A stretch of DNA of 64,000 bases, taken from an uncultured Anaeroplasmataceae bacterium (GTDB lineage Bacteria > Bacillota_I > Bacilli_A > Acholeplasmatales > Anaeroplasmataceae). The notes below the pieces were generated by a model. It did no database searches and was not told where the DNA came from. It was given only the letters and a program-made list of their open reading frames with translations. Location of the stretch: NCBI GenBank assembly GCA_944325035.1, contig CALUYM010000001.1, forward strand, positions 558,001 to 622,000, written 5' to 3'. Made by a program: the position numbers and the translations under genes. This document shows positions 36,066-45,582 of this stretch, piece by piece; position 1 is the stretch's first letter, and every line of letters starts with the position of its first letter.

Positions 36066-37456
36066 TAGTTTTTACCTCCATTTCCACCAACTGTCATATT
36101 TTGGATTCTAATAGTAGGCTCACCAACATTGGCAAAAACAGAACCTGATTTAGAACCACAAACACCATGTCCAAATGTTCGATTATTACCAACCATATCA
36201 ATATTCAATAAAGCATTAGCCCCATTTCCAATCAAGGTAGCTCCACGAACTGGGTGCGTAATTTGACCATCTTCAACCATATATCCTTCAGAAACAGCAA
36301 AGTTAAATTCACCAGTAACTGGGTTAACAGAACCTCCACCCATAGATTTACAGAATAAACCATATTTAGTATTTTTTATGATTTCTTCAAAAGTTGAAGT
36401 TCCATTATCTATATAAGTGTTACTCATTCTTGAGGTTGGACTAAAACGATAACTTTCACGACGACCAGCTCCATTTGAAGGCATTTTCATCAAACGGCTG
36501 TTACGATCATCTATTAAATAACCCGTTAAAATTCCATCTTTTATCAAAATATTACGCTTAGTCTCATTTCCTTCATCATCAACATTAGTTGAACCCCATT
36601 CGTTGTACATTGTTCCATCATCAATAGCTGTGACAATGCTTGATGCAATTTTTTCTCCCATTTTTCCAGAGAAAACAGATAGTCCTTTGGCAACACTAGT
36701 CGCTTCTAAACTATGTCCACAAGCCTCATGGAATAATACACCACCAAATCCATTATGAATGATAACTGTATAAACTCCACCAACCATCTCTGGAGCATCA
36801 AGCATAGTAACTGCAGTTGTAGCAACTTTTTTACCAAAATCAACTAAGTCATAATTTTTAAATGAATCAACAGAGAAATTTCCACCAATTGAATCAGAAT
36901 TCATTTGACTTTTTATTCCATCACTTGCTACTGCCTGAGCACTAATACGTTCTTGATTACGTAAATCATGAATAAACTTCCCTTTAGTGTTGGCGATAGT
37001 TACATATTGAGTGTGATTTGTAATCTTAACAAATCTTTGAACAATCTTCGAATTACTATTTAACCCTTTATCAACTTCTTTTAACAACAATACTCTTTCA
37101 TCTAAAGCTACTTTGCTTCCAGGCCTAGTAATACTAACCGCATTTTCTTTTGCATTTTCTTCTTTTAATTCAAAACTTATATCAAGAGGTTTTTCATTAT
37201 AAGCTTTTTTTAATTTGCTTGCAAGTTTTAACAATCCATCTAAACTACAATCGGAAGTATATCCATATACTTCTTGGACATCTTTTAAAATTCTAATTCC
37301 GGCCCCGTAGACATGTTCTGTTGAAACTTGATCAACTTTACCACTAATTAATGCAATTGATCCATTGGTTGTATCTTCAAAAAAGATTTCCGCAAAATCC
37401 GCACCAGTTGAAAGACATTCTACTAAAACTTTATTAGCTGCATCGTTTACTAACAT
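36065..37456 (-). CDS. tldD: Metalloprotease TldD
   Basis: Catalytic subunit of the TldD/TldE heterodimer. From ATG 37454-37456 (AAGGAGGAATT upstream) it has 463 residues; the zinc-binding HEACGHSLE is near residues 252-260, preceded by GFGGVLFHE, and the C-terminus has GRRESYRFSPTSRMSNTYID near 345 and MVGNNRTFGHGVCGSKSG. Length and motifs are typical. Divergent from the flavin reductase-like gene. Confidence 0.95.
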   Translation of the reverse strand: MLVNDAANKVLVECLSTGADFAEIFFEDTTNGSIALISGKVDQVSTEHVYGAGIRILKDVQEVYGYTSDCSLDGLLKLASKLKKAYNEKPLDISFELKEENAKENAVSITRPGSKVALDERVLLLKEVDKGLNSNSKIVQRFVKITNHTQYVTIANTKGKFIHDLRNQERISAQAVASDGIKSQMNSDSIGGNFSVDSFKNYDLVDFGKKVATTAVTMLDAPEMVGGVYTVIIHNGFGGVLFHEACGHSLEATSVAKGLSVFSGKMGEKIASSIVTAIDDGTMYNEWGSTNVDDEGNETKRNILIKDGILTGYLIDDRNSRLMKMPSNGAGRRESYRFSPTSRMSNTYIDNGTSTFEEIIKNTKYGLFCKSMGGGSVNPVTGEFNFAVSEGYMVEDGQITHPVRGATLIGNGANALLNIDMVGNNRTFGHGVCGSKSGSVFANVGEPTIRIQNMTVGGNGGKN

Positions 37457-37648
37457 TATGTAATTCCTCCTTATCATATTAAGATTATTATATAACTTTG
37501 CTAAATTTTAAGCAATAATTTTCTATATTTTTTGTAAAATGAACAAATAAAATTATTATTAATTATTGTAATTTATACTATTTTATTTTTACTGTAAACA
37601 TTTAATTTATTCCTATATTATGATACCATATTTATGAGGTGATTAGAT

Positions 37649-38077
37649 ATGTCATTACATGCATTTAATTCTGGTTGTAATGCAATTTGTTTTAAAAAAA
37701 ACAATATTAAATATGCAATGTGCTGTGCTTGGGCACAAATGATTGACTATGATAAAATTACTTTATTACTGGGTAGTCAAAGTGTTACTGGAAAAAATAT
37801 TGAAATAGGGGATATTGTCGGTGTATCAGCACTTTCTGTTGGACAAAAAGATATTGCCTTAAAACTTGGTGATGGACATTCAGATGAAGTTGATAAACTC
37901 AAAAATATTGATTTTTACGAAGATAATAATGCTATTTTAATTAAAGGTGCATCTACTAATCTTATTTGTAAAGTGATTGATATTATTAAAAAAGATTATA
38001 TTAAAGGAGATAACTTTGTTGTTCTTGAGGTTATTAAAGCTGAAGAAAATCATAAACCTTTTTTACCAATAGCATAA
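37649..38077 (+). CDS. Flavin reductase-like split-barrel protein
   Basis: 142 residues matching the FMN-binding flavin-reductase-like domain: MCCAWAQMIDYDKITLLLGSQSVTGKNIE (about 23-51) corresponds to the flavin-binding first half, followed by GDIVGVSALSVGQKDIALKLGDGHS. The protein is somewhat shorter than typical flavin reductases (150-170) and its substrate is unknown. The start follows ATGAGGTGATTAGAT. Its own terminator follows directly. Confidence 0.75.
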   Translation: MSLHAFNSGCNAICFKKNNIKYAMCCAWAQMIDYDKITLLLGSQSVTGKNIEIGDIVGVSALSVGQKDIALKLGDGHSDEVDKLKNIDFYEDNNAILIKGASTNLICKVIDIIKKDYIKGDNFVVLEVIKAEENHKPFLPIA

Positions 38078-38081
38078 CCAT

Positions 38082-38136
38082 GAGCCATGTGGCTCTTTTT
38101 TTTAAAAAAAGGATTTCAAGCATAGCCGAAATCCTT
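38082..38136. terminator. Back-to-back terminators between convergent genes
   Basis: GAGCC-atgt-GGCTC followed by T8 (38082-38103) ends the plus-strand gene; AAGGATTTC (38109-38117) with GAAATCCTT (38128-38136) followed by T7 on the minus strand ends the Ntn hydrolase. Confidence 0.9.
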
Positions 38137-38142
38137 AATCTT

Positions 38143-39411
38143 TTAAAGTTGGAATGTAAATACTTCTTTTCCGAACTTTTCGTTATTAACCCATGTAACT
38201 TTTTTAGCAGTTAAATCGTATAACACTGACCAAACAGTTATACCATTTGAATCACTTTCACCTTGTTCTTTATCCCATTTACGACGTCCTACCATTTGTA
38301 ATGTATCTAAGGCTACTTGTTCATTAGCAATAATACCTTCTGGATTTGTACCATCAGGATTTAGCTTATTTCTAATAGCATTGTAGCGATCAAACCCAGC
38401 TTTTTCAGTATCACTCTCATAATATCCAGGTGTAACTAAAAAGTTAGTAATATATTGGAACTTATCTTTAGCCTCATTTTCACCTATAGCACTATCATCA
38501 TTATTACGATAGACTTTTAAAACACGATTAGTTCCGTCATTATCATTTTGACTATTGCCATTTTCTGGGACATATTCTAAAATTGCCGAAGCTCCAGTAG
38601 CATCAGCCACCATATAATGGAATGAAGTGTTTGCACTATCGTGCATATCATATGATTTTGCTAATTCAATTGCTTCTTCAACATTAGCAGCTTTGTCTAA
38701 AATTAAACGAAGTAATGTAGTAGAAGTAATATCTGGTTTTTCTGTCATTTGGTTAGTTGCCACATTTCGTGTATCACCATTTTCAGTTGTTTTACTACCT
38801 TGATAAGACATATAAATACCACATGATACCCCCTCTGAATTGATTCCATCAAGTGGAGCATATGGAGCTGCTAGAGTAATAAATTTATTTAAAATACCAT
38901 CAATATATGCTCCTTTCTTCAATCCTAAAAATTGAGTATCAACACTTGAGTATGATTCATAACGTCCATCAGTAGGCTTAGTGTGAACAATCATTGCAGT
39001 TGTTGTATCAAAATCATAATTACGACCGAATAAGTGATGCCCTTCTGCAGTTTGAACTGTAAATGAAGAGCATCCAATGTCAGATAAACCAATATTAATC
39101 GGAATAATTCCTTTTGTAATATTTTTAACAATAAAATTAATTAATTCACTATCACTTGATGCACCACCTTGTTCAATGAATTTATCAAAATAATAATTTC
39201 CCTTATATTCAATAGAATATACTGGTGCACTTTTGTTTTCTTCATCAGCTTTAGCGATAAGTTTGATTGATGAAATACTATTTAATTCGTTATGCCATAC
39301 TGCAAAAACAGTAATTGTTAAAATAACAAGTACCCCAAGAATAGTTCCAACTATTCCTAATGTAATTTTTTTCCATAGTTTCATCTTTTTCTTACTATTT
39401 GTATTTTCCAT
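38143..39411 (-). CDS. Cys-Ntn hydrolase, linear amide C-N hydrolase family
   Basis: 422 residues with an N-terminal membrane anchor (about 14-36, ITLGIVGTILGVLVILTITVFAV), so the enzyme faces outwards. The predicted nucleophile is Cys in IGCSSFTV near residue 116, followed by GHHLFGRNYDFD near 126-137 (Arg and Asp of the active site) and LDGINSEGVSCGIY near 197, the pattern of choloylglycine-hydrolase-like/C45-type proteins. Substrates in this group include bile-salt amides, penicillin V and acyl-amino acids; bile-salt hydrolase would suit a gut organism but the sequence is divergent and the anchor unusual. Start follows AGGAGAAAAAAT. Confidence 0.8.
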   Translation of the reverse strand: MENTNSKKKMKLWKKITLGIVGTILGVLVILTITVFAVWHNELNSISSIKLIAKADEENKSAPVYSIEYKGNYYFDKFIEQGGASSDSELINFIVKNITKGIIPINIGLSDIGCSSFTVQTAEGHHLFGRNYDFDTTTAMIVHTKPTDGRYESYSSVDTQFLGLKKGAYIDGILNKFITLAAPYAPLDGINSEGVSCGIYMSYQGSKTTENGDTRNVATNQMTEKPDITSTTLLRLILDKAANVEEAIELAKSYDMHDSANTSFHYMVADATGASAILEYVPENGNSQNDNDGTNRVLKVYRNNDDSAIGENEAKDKFQYITNFLVTPGYYESDTEKAGFDRYNAIRNKLNPDGTNPEGIIANEQVALDTLQMVGRRKWDKEQGESDSNGITVWSVLYDLTAKKVTWVNNEKFGKEVFTFQL

Positions 39412-39514
39412 ATTTTTTCTCCTAATTTCTTAAAAAGTGCTTAGATTATAGCATAGTTTGAATTTCAAAACAATATAATTTTATAGAAAATATTGAGTAT
39501 ACTCAACATCACTA

Positions 39515-40578
39515 TTATTTTATTTTCAATTTTCGTTTAAGAGTATCTTGATAAAAATTCTTAATTGAGTAAGCTGAAAAATTTTGATTCCAAATTTTTA
39601 AGTTTAACTTATTTATTCTATCTCGGTAAATTGGATCAATCGCTAAATATTTAAGTACTAATATATCAAATGAACTTAAATTAACAAAATGTTCCAACAA
39701 ATAATAGTTGTAAATATCTTCTTTTAAATCAAGAAATACAGCTGCGTATAAATACCCTTCTATTATAGCAATAGCAATTTCATCTTTTATTTCAAACACA
39801 CTTGGTTGAATATATAATCTTGCTTTATCTAATGCATATCGATAACTCTTAGAGATGTTATGCATATTAATAATTTTTGAACCTACTAAACGCTGACGTT
39901 TTGGATTAAAACATGACTTATAATACTGTTCAAGCTCAGTATAGGTGCTTAATGCTTGAAAATAATTTTTTGCATCATATTCTATATTTCCTCTAGCTTC
40001 TAATAAAATCCATGATAAGTTCGTATTTGATAGGTATTCTTTAGCTTCAAAATAATCAAAATGTTTTTTATATAAATTATTGAGTGCCAAAAATAAATAA
40101 TAGTATTCATCATAATAACATTTTGAATAATTCTCTAAATATGGCATATATAAATTTAAAATATCTTTTACTTTGTCATTATTATCTTCTAAAGCTATAT
40201 TTCCCCACAGATAAAACAATGTCAAAATTGGTTTTATCACAGAAGTCTGATTGAATACATCTTCTAATACTGATAAATGGCATAAAATTGTATCTCGATT
40301 TAAAAAGAAAATAGCTTGATACAATAATGTTAAATGTTTTTCTAATGCTATATAATTTAATTTATTATCGATATTTAAATATTCTAGAATAATTTTATGA
40401 TAATTTTTCTTACTTTTTAACTTTAATCTATTTGTTCGGTATGTAGAGTCAATAATATCACAATCATCATATAATTTTTTTCTTTTTATATCTCTAGTTT
40501 TAATCTCACCATCAATAAAATAGTAAGTTTTTGAGTCAATTCAAAGTATGGTCCCAAATCAAATTTCTTAAAAATCAT
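39515..40578 (-). CDS. TPR-like helical protein, possibly regulatory, frameshifted
   Basis: Two frames make one protein of about 354 residues. The start ATG 40576-40578 has AGGGTG six nucleotides upstream and reads MIFKKFDLGPYFELTQ. A -1 shift in the A5 run (plus 40528-40532) continues KTYYFIDGEIKTRDIKRKK into the long helical frame ending at 39515. The body is built of helix pairs with Tyr/Leu spacing like TPR repeats (YFQALSTYTELEQYY). It resembles the repeat domain of Rgg/PlcR-like regulators, but no clear helix-turn-helix is visible. A lost A in the assembly would explain the break. Confidence 0.55.
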
Positions 40579-40708
40579 AAATCACACCCTATATCCTTTT
40601 AGTATATTATCTCACTTATTTGTCATATCTAAAATGAACTTTAGTTCAAATTAACAAATAAGTTGCATAAAATATTAAAAAATTGTATATTTTAAGCGAG
40701 GTGATACG

Positions 40709-41068
40709 ATGGAATTAAAAGAAATTATGCAGCACAATAACTTTGTTGTAGTAGGAAATACTATTTTAGAAGATAAGTATGCTTATAAAATTAAACAAGG
40801 ATTATTAGAAAAAGGATATAATGCATGCGGTGTTTACAAAGAATTAAATTCTATTAATGATGTACCTTTTGACATCGATATTCTTGATTTATGTATTAAT
40901 CCAATTCTAGGTTTGAAATTTCTAAAAGAGAACAATAAACATATTAAATGTGTAGTTATTCAACCAGGAGCTGAAAGTGATGAAATTAAAGCTTTTTTAA
41001 CTGAAAATAAAATAGATTTTATTGAAGGTTGTTTGCTTGTTGGTTTAAAATTATATCCTAAACAATAA
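40709..41068 (+). CDS. CoA-binding domain protein (YccU-like)
   Basis: 119-residue Rossmann-fold protein: NNFVVVGNTILEDKYAYKIKQGLLEKGYNACGV (about 10-42) gives the first beta-alpha-beta unit; IDILDLCINPILG and IKCVVIQPGAESDEI follow, ending FIEGCLLV. This is the small CoA_binding_2 family, of unknown physiological role. The start follows AGCGAGGTGATACG. It ends before a long bidirectional hairpin. Confidence 0.82.
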   Translation: MELKEIMQHNNFVVVGNTILEDKYAYKIKQGLLEKGYNACGVYKELNSINDVPFDIDILDLCINPILGLKFLKENNKHIKCVVIQPGAESDEIKAFLTENKIDFIEGCLLVGLKLYPKQ

Positions 41069-41070
41069 TT

Positions 41071-41139
41071 AAAAGGAGTTTAGTAAATCTAAAGATTCTC
41101 ATTCATGGAATACCTGAAGATTTTACTTATACTCCTTTT
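41071..41139. terminator. Long bidirectional terminator hairpin
   Basis: AAAAGGAGT (41071-41079) pairs with ACTCCTTTT (41131-41139); inside, GTAAATC with GATTTTAC and ATTC with GAAT extend an imperfect 69-nt stem. It separates two convergent genes and has T or A runs on both sides. Confidence 0.75.
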
Positions 41140-43374
41140 TTATTTATAAATATCAATATTAATACCTGATAAAAAGCATGTTTTAGCAATAATTTTTTTA
41201 GTTATACTCTGATTTTCATTTTCAAGTTTAATTAAAAACTTCGCATATAAAATCAGTGTTTTATCACTATAAGTAGATAATTCTCCTCTTAGATATGTTT
41301 CATAGCTCGTTTCGACCTTTGTATCTTCTTTTGTATAAATCTTTCGTAAAAAGGACATGGCTTTTGGATATTCCTTTAAGAAAGATTGCACTTGAGACAT
41401 TTGTAGTGAAATGACTTCTTCTTGAAGAGCTTTTCTTTTATCTGAGATGGTCGGTATTTGGTCTTTAATTTTCAAGAAAGACTCATAATCTGTTGACTCT
41501 TGCATATAAGCATATTTATTAGTAATTAAATTATATCCTTTATTTTGGGCATCATTTAAATCATAAAAAAAACTTTCTAATATTTCTTTTGAAAAAACGA
41601 GATATTGAGATTTTCTCATTAAATTAAAATATGAAAAATTATCTTGACAGTTTGCTCTTCCACCTTCATTAATTGTTGTTTGAAATAAATTCCATTCCGT
41701 TTCAACAATTTTTTTGACTAAATCTATTTTATCATAGTAATCTTTAACATTGCTTAAAAATTCATTTTGATAATCTAATATAAAATTAGTTCCTTTATAC
41801 TTTACAAAATCATTATCACTTAAATACTTAACAATTAATTTTGAGATATTATGATAATCAAGTTCATCAAGACCATCAGTAAATGCTTTTTCTAGATAAG
41901 GTTTATATTCAGTGATTTTAACTTCATTAATAATTTGCTTCAAACTCCATTTTGTACTGACAAAATATTTTCTTAAAATCAAAAAACAATATTTAACTAA
42001 ATTTAAATTAAATTCCATTGCTAAATACGATGCACAAAGAGTTTCACCTCTTTTCTTTTGACGATTAATGTTATATTCACTTGATTGAGCTAATTTGATT
42101 ATAATCCGATATAATTTTTCAATATAATCATTATCATACTCCATCCATGCCCTATTCCTTAAATCATGCATTAGATTTGAATTATCTAAGTATATTTCAC
42201 CATTTGTTAAATAATAAGCCGATTCTTCTGTTATTTTATCTTCAATACCAATACTTTTTAACCAATTACTTAAATAAAAAACTCCATTACGATTAGCCTT
42301 ATTTTGGATAAAATAGCGTCTATAGTGATTTGGCATACTATCATAAATTGCTTTTAATTTTTCGAATTGTTCTTTAGGTACTTTATCATCAACTAAAACT
42401 ATGAATCCTGGTTCAAAATCATGGTCTTCTGAAAACTCATCATCTAAATCAAACATCTCACTACCAAAGCCAAACGAACCAACTACAATTTTATTTTTTA
42501 AATCTGGTATATCAACTAACTTAGGATAAAAATAAGTTTTATAATATTCTTGATTAATAATCAATCCTTTTGTATGAAAAGAAGTTCCTAAGTTTTCAAC
42601 TAATTCTTTTAGATGAATGTAAACTTCTTGATACACATCATTTTTACCAACTGTACTTAATAAGTACGAAAGGGATAATTCATAATATTTAATTGCACTT
42701 TCAATATCCGTTATCTTTTCATAAAAAAAAGCTTTTTGGACTAAATATCCACTATAATGAAAATCTTTTTCTATATCTCTTTCAAAGATTTCTTCTGCCT
42801 TATCTAAATACATCTTAGCTTTTTTCAAATCATTTTTCTTCAAATAAACTGAACTTATATTTGTAAAACATGTAGCCTTGCGATATATATCTTTTTCTTC
42901 TAAAATTGAAAGTGACTCTAAATAGGTATCAATTGCTTCTACATATCTATTTTGAGCTGTATAGAGTAAGGCTAAATTGTTTAATAATGCAGCATACTCT
43001 CGAATATTGTTTATTTTATTTTTAAAATAAATCTCTTTTGCTTCTATAAAATATCTTAAAGCATCTTCATAATCTGAATTAGCACGTAACGCATTAGCGA
43101 TATTTATCTTAGAAATAAATTTTGCATTTATGTCTACATCTAATCTTGAAATCAATCGATCTAGCGTTTTTGCATATTTAACCGAAATATCATAATTAGT
43201 TATATCACGATAGAATCCGATTGCCTCATTTAAGATTAGGATAATTAATGATGTATTTTTTGACTTAATTGCTTTTTCTAAACTATCCTCTAAATAAACT
43301 TTGACTTCTTCCAGTTTATGTTCTCGTAAAAGATTATCTAAATTATCTAAAAATCCTTGCATAAAATCCCTCAA
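41140..43374 (-). CDS. TPR protein with DUF4037 and DUF4125 domains
   Basis: 744-residue cytoplasmic protein. Residues about 1-260 form TPR repeats (YEDALRYFIEAKEIYFKN, YVEAIDTYLESLSILEEK). A nucleotidyltransferase-like DUF4037 region follows, with IVVGSFGFGSEMFDLDDEFSEDHDF near 296-320, whose GSxG and acidic residues recall the Pol-beta fold. The last 200 residues resemble DUF4125: WNLFQTTINEGGRANCQDN near 565. The DUF4037-DUF4125 pair is known in Firmicutes but unstudied; the acidic residues suggest nucleotidyl transfer, an inference. It lies near another TPR-like gene. Confidence 0.78.
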   Translation of the reverse strand: MRDFMQGFLDNLDNLLREHKLEEVKVYLEDSLEKAIKSKNTSLIILILNEAIGFYRDITNYDISVKYAKTLDRLISRLDVDINAKFISKINIANALRANSDYEDALRYFIEAKEIYFKNKINNIREYAALLNNLALLYTAQNRYVEAIDTYLESLSILEEKDIYRKATCFTNISSVYLKKNDLKKAKMYLDKAEEIFERDIEKDFHYSGYLVQKAFFYEKITDIESAIKYYELSLSYLLSTVGKNDVYQEVYIHLKELVENLGTSFHTKGLIINQEYYKTYFYPKLVDIPDLKNKIVVGSFGFGSEMFDLDDEFSEDHDFEPGFIVLVDDKVPKEQFEKLKAIYDSMPNHYRRYFIQNKANRNGVFYLSNWLKSIGIEDKITEESAYYLTNGEIYLDNSNLMHDLRNRAWMEYDNDYIEKLYRIIIKLAQSSEYNINRQKKRGETLCASYLAMEFNLNLVKYCFLILRKYFVSTKWSLKQIINEVKITEYKPYLEKAFTDGLDELDYHNISKLIVKYLSDNDFVKYKGTNFILDYQNEFLSNVKDYYDKIDLVKKIVETEWNLFQTTINEGGRANCQDNFSYFNLMRKSQYLVFSKEILESFFYDLNDAQNKGYNLITNKYAYMQESTDYESFLKIKDQIPTISDKRKALQEEVISLQMSQVQSFLKEYPKAMSFLRKIYTKEDTKVETSYETYLRGELSTYSDKTLILYAKFLIKLENENQSITKKIIAKTCFLSGINIDIYK

Positions 43375-43454
43375 TTCTTGTTAATAGTTTATCATATCTT
43401 ACATTTTAATTAAAATAAAAAGAAAGCTAAGCTCTCTTTTTACTTATTTGTTTC

Positions 43455-44123
43455 TTAATTTTCTTCTAACCAGTTTGATAATTTCACCAAACCATTTTTG
43501 TTACCGGCAAGGAATAATATGTCACCTTGTTCAAAAATATATTCTGGATTAATAGTATCTATTACTTCATTTTTATGTTCAATCGCAATAATATTTAATC
43601 CAAACTGAAGACGAATATTACTATTTACAACAGATTTTCCAACAAACTCTTTTGGAACATTAATCTTAGTAATACCAATTTTTGAACTTAATTCAATAAA
43701 ATCTAGATTTTGTGTTGTCATTAAACGATTTGCAAGTCTAATAGCCATATCTTGCTCAGGATACACAACCTCAGCACCTAATTTTTGTAATACCTCTCCA
43801 TGATCAGGCGATGTAGCCTTAGCAATTACATGTGGAACTCCGATACTTAATAATTTCATAACTGTTAAAACAGAAGTGTCGGAATTTTCACCCATACAAA
43901 CAACAACAACATCACAGCTTTGAATTCCAATTTCCTGTAAAGTTTTTTTATCTAAGCTTCTTACCACAAAAGCATTTTCTGTAATTTCTCTTATTTCACT
44001 AATTTTTTCTTCATCTCGATCAAGGCACATTACATCTGCCCCTAAATCTACTAATTTTTGAGCAAGTGATTGACCAAAACGTCCTAGACCAATAATTCCA
44101 TATGATGTTTTCTTTTGACGCAT
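43455..44123 (-). CDS. ktrA: Potassium channel regulatory subunit KtrA
   Basis: Cytosolic RCK ring that gates KtrB in response to nucleotides and c-di-AMP. 222 residues: RCK_N Rossmann motif GIIGLGRFGQSLAQKL near 9-24 with Asp36 in CLDRDEEK, then RCK_C from about residue 140 (KINVPKEFVGKSV). Length and domains are complete. Lies 13 nt downstream of ktrB in one operon. Confidence 0.95.
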   Translation of the reverse strand: MRQKKTSYGIIGLGRFGQSLAQKLVDLGADVMCLDRDEEKISEIREITENAFVVRSLDKKTLQEIGIQSCDVVVVCMGENSDTSVLTVMKLLSIGVPHVIAKATSPDHGEVLQKLGAEVVYPEQDMAIRLANRLMTTQNLDFIELSSKIGITKINVPKEFVGKSVVNSNIRLQFGLNIIAIEHKNEVIDTINPEYIFEQGDILFLAGNKNGLVKLSNWLEEN

Positions 44124-44136
44124 TTTAATTCTCCTT

Positions 44137-45438
44137 TTAACCTACACTTATATTACCTTCTGGGTAATAGAAACGTTGAATTTTATTAAAATTCCATAAT
44201 GATACGATTGTAAGCGGTCCTAATCGACCAATATACATCATAACAATTGATAAGATTTTACTAGAAACACTTAAAGTCGGTGTGATTCCTGTAGATAAAC
44301 CGACTGTTCCAAAAGCGCTAGTCATTTCAAATAAAGCATCCATAAAGCTTATATTTGGTTCGAATAATACTAAAAGATAAGTCGATATGATAATTAAAGA
44401 GATAGCTAAAACTGTAATAATTGATGCCTTTTTAAACGCTTCTTTAGGAATTGAATAGTGAAAAGCTTTTTCTGGACGATTTGTCGCTACACCCTTAACA
44501 CCTTGTAATAGCACAAAAAAAGTTGTCGTTTTTACACCACCGCCAGTTGAACCGGGAGATGCCCCAATAAACATCAAAACTGAAATAACTAATAACGTAG
44601 CTTCGCTAAACTTCCCAACTGGAAACGTTGAAAAACCTGCCGTTCTCGATGATACACTAAAAAAAAACGCACCAAGCCATGTTATATCATGTTCTGAAAA
44701 CTTAATCAATAATGTACCAACTACCAATAATACAATAGTCATGCTAATTACAACACGAGTGTGCATTGAATAGCGTTTCCACTTTAGCTTCTTTTCCCTA
44801 ATCTCGCGCATAACTAAAAAACCTATACCACCTAAAATAATTAAAATTGAGGTGTTAATATTCAACAAAATATTATTTTGGTATGGGATTAAATTAACAC
44901 CACCACCTATTACATCAAATCCTGAGTTATTAAAAGCGGCAATTGAATGAAAAATACTCAACCATATTGCCTTTTTTACATCATAATCTTGAATAAAAAC
45001 GATGAAATTGATTAAAGCACCTATTAATTCAATTATAACAGTTGTAAAAAAGATATCTCTTACAAATTTACCTATTCCTCTTCCTGAGTGAAGATTCATC
45101 GCCTCTTTTATAACGGTTATTTCTTTTAAATTAATTTTATGACTGATTGCTAAAATTATACCTGCTCCAATTGCTGTTACTCCAAGTCCACCAATTTGAA
45201 TTAACAAAGCTACAATTATTTGCCCAACCAAGGTAAAATGATCAGCTGTGTCAACAGCGATTAATCCAGTAACACAAACAGCACTCGTTGATGTATACAA
45301 ACAATCAATATAACTAACATTAACACCATCTTTGATACTGAATGGCATTTTTAAAAGGATAGAACCAATCAAAATAACGAATAAGAATCCGATAGCGATA
45401 AAACGCACAGCCGGTTGTTTTTTTAAAAACCTTATCAT
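44137..45438 (-). CDS. ktrB: Potassium/sodium symporter-like subunit KtrB
   Basis: Membrane K+ channel subunit. From ATG 45436-45438 (TTAGGAG upstream) it has 433 residues and four M1-P-M2 repeats. Filter loops are recognisable: TSTSAVCVTGL near 51, FNNSGFDVIGG near 172, SSRTAGFSTF near 265 and TSAFGTVGLSTG near 383, each with the conserved glycine. Together with KtrA it provides K+ uptake. Confidence 0.95.
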   Translation of the reverse strand: MIRFLKKQPAVRFIAIGFLFVILIGSILLKMPFSIKDGVNVSYIDCLYTSTSAVCVTGLIAVDTADHFTLVGQIIVALLIQIGGLGVTAIGAGIILAISHKINLKEITVIKEAMNLHSGRGIGKFVRDIFFTTVIIELIGALINFIVFIQDYDVKKAIWLSIFHSIAAFNNSGFDVIGGGVNLIPYQNNILLNINTSILIILGGIGFLVMREIREKKLKWKRYSMHTRVVISMTIVLLVVGTLLIKFSEHDITWLGAFFFSVSSRTAGFSTFPVGKFSEATLLVISVLMFIGASPGSTGGGVKTTTFFVLLQGVKGVATNRPEKAFHYSIPKEAFKKASIITVLAISLIIISTYLLVLFEPNISFMDALFEMTSAFGTVGLSTGITPTLSVSSKILSIVMMYIGRLGPLTIVSLWNFNKIQRFYYPEGNISVG

Positions 45439-45582
45439 ATAAACTCCTAACACATATTCTTCACATGGTATTATATACCACTTTAAAAACTAATCAAGCA
45501 TATTTTGTCGTATTTATATTATTTATAAAAATAGGAAAATAGTGACAAATTTTTTATTTTTTAAGTTGTCACTATAGTTAGA

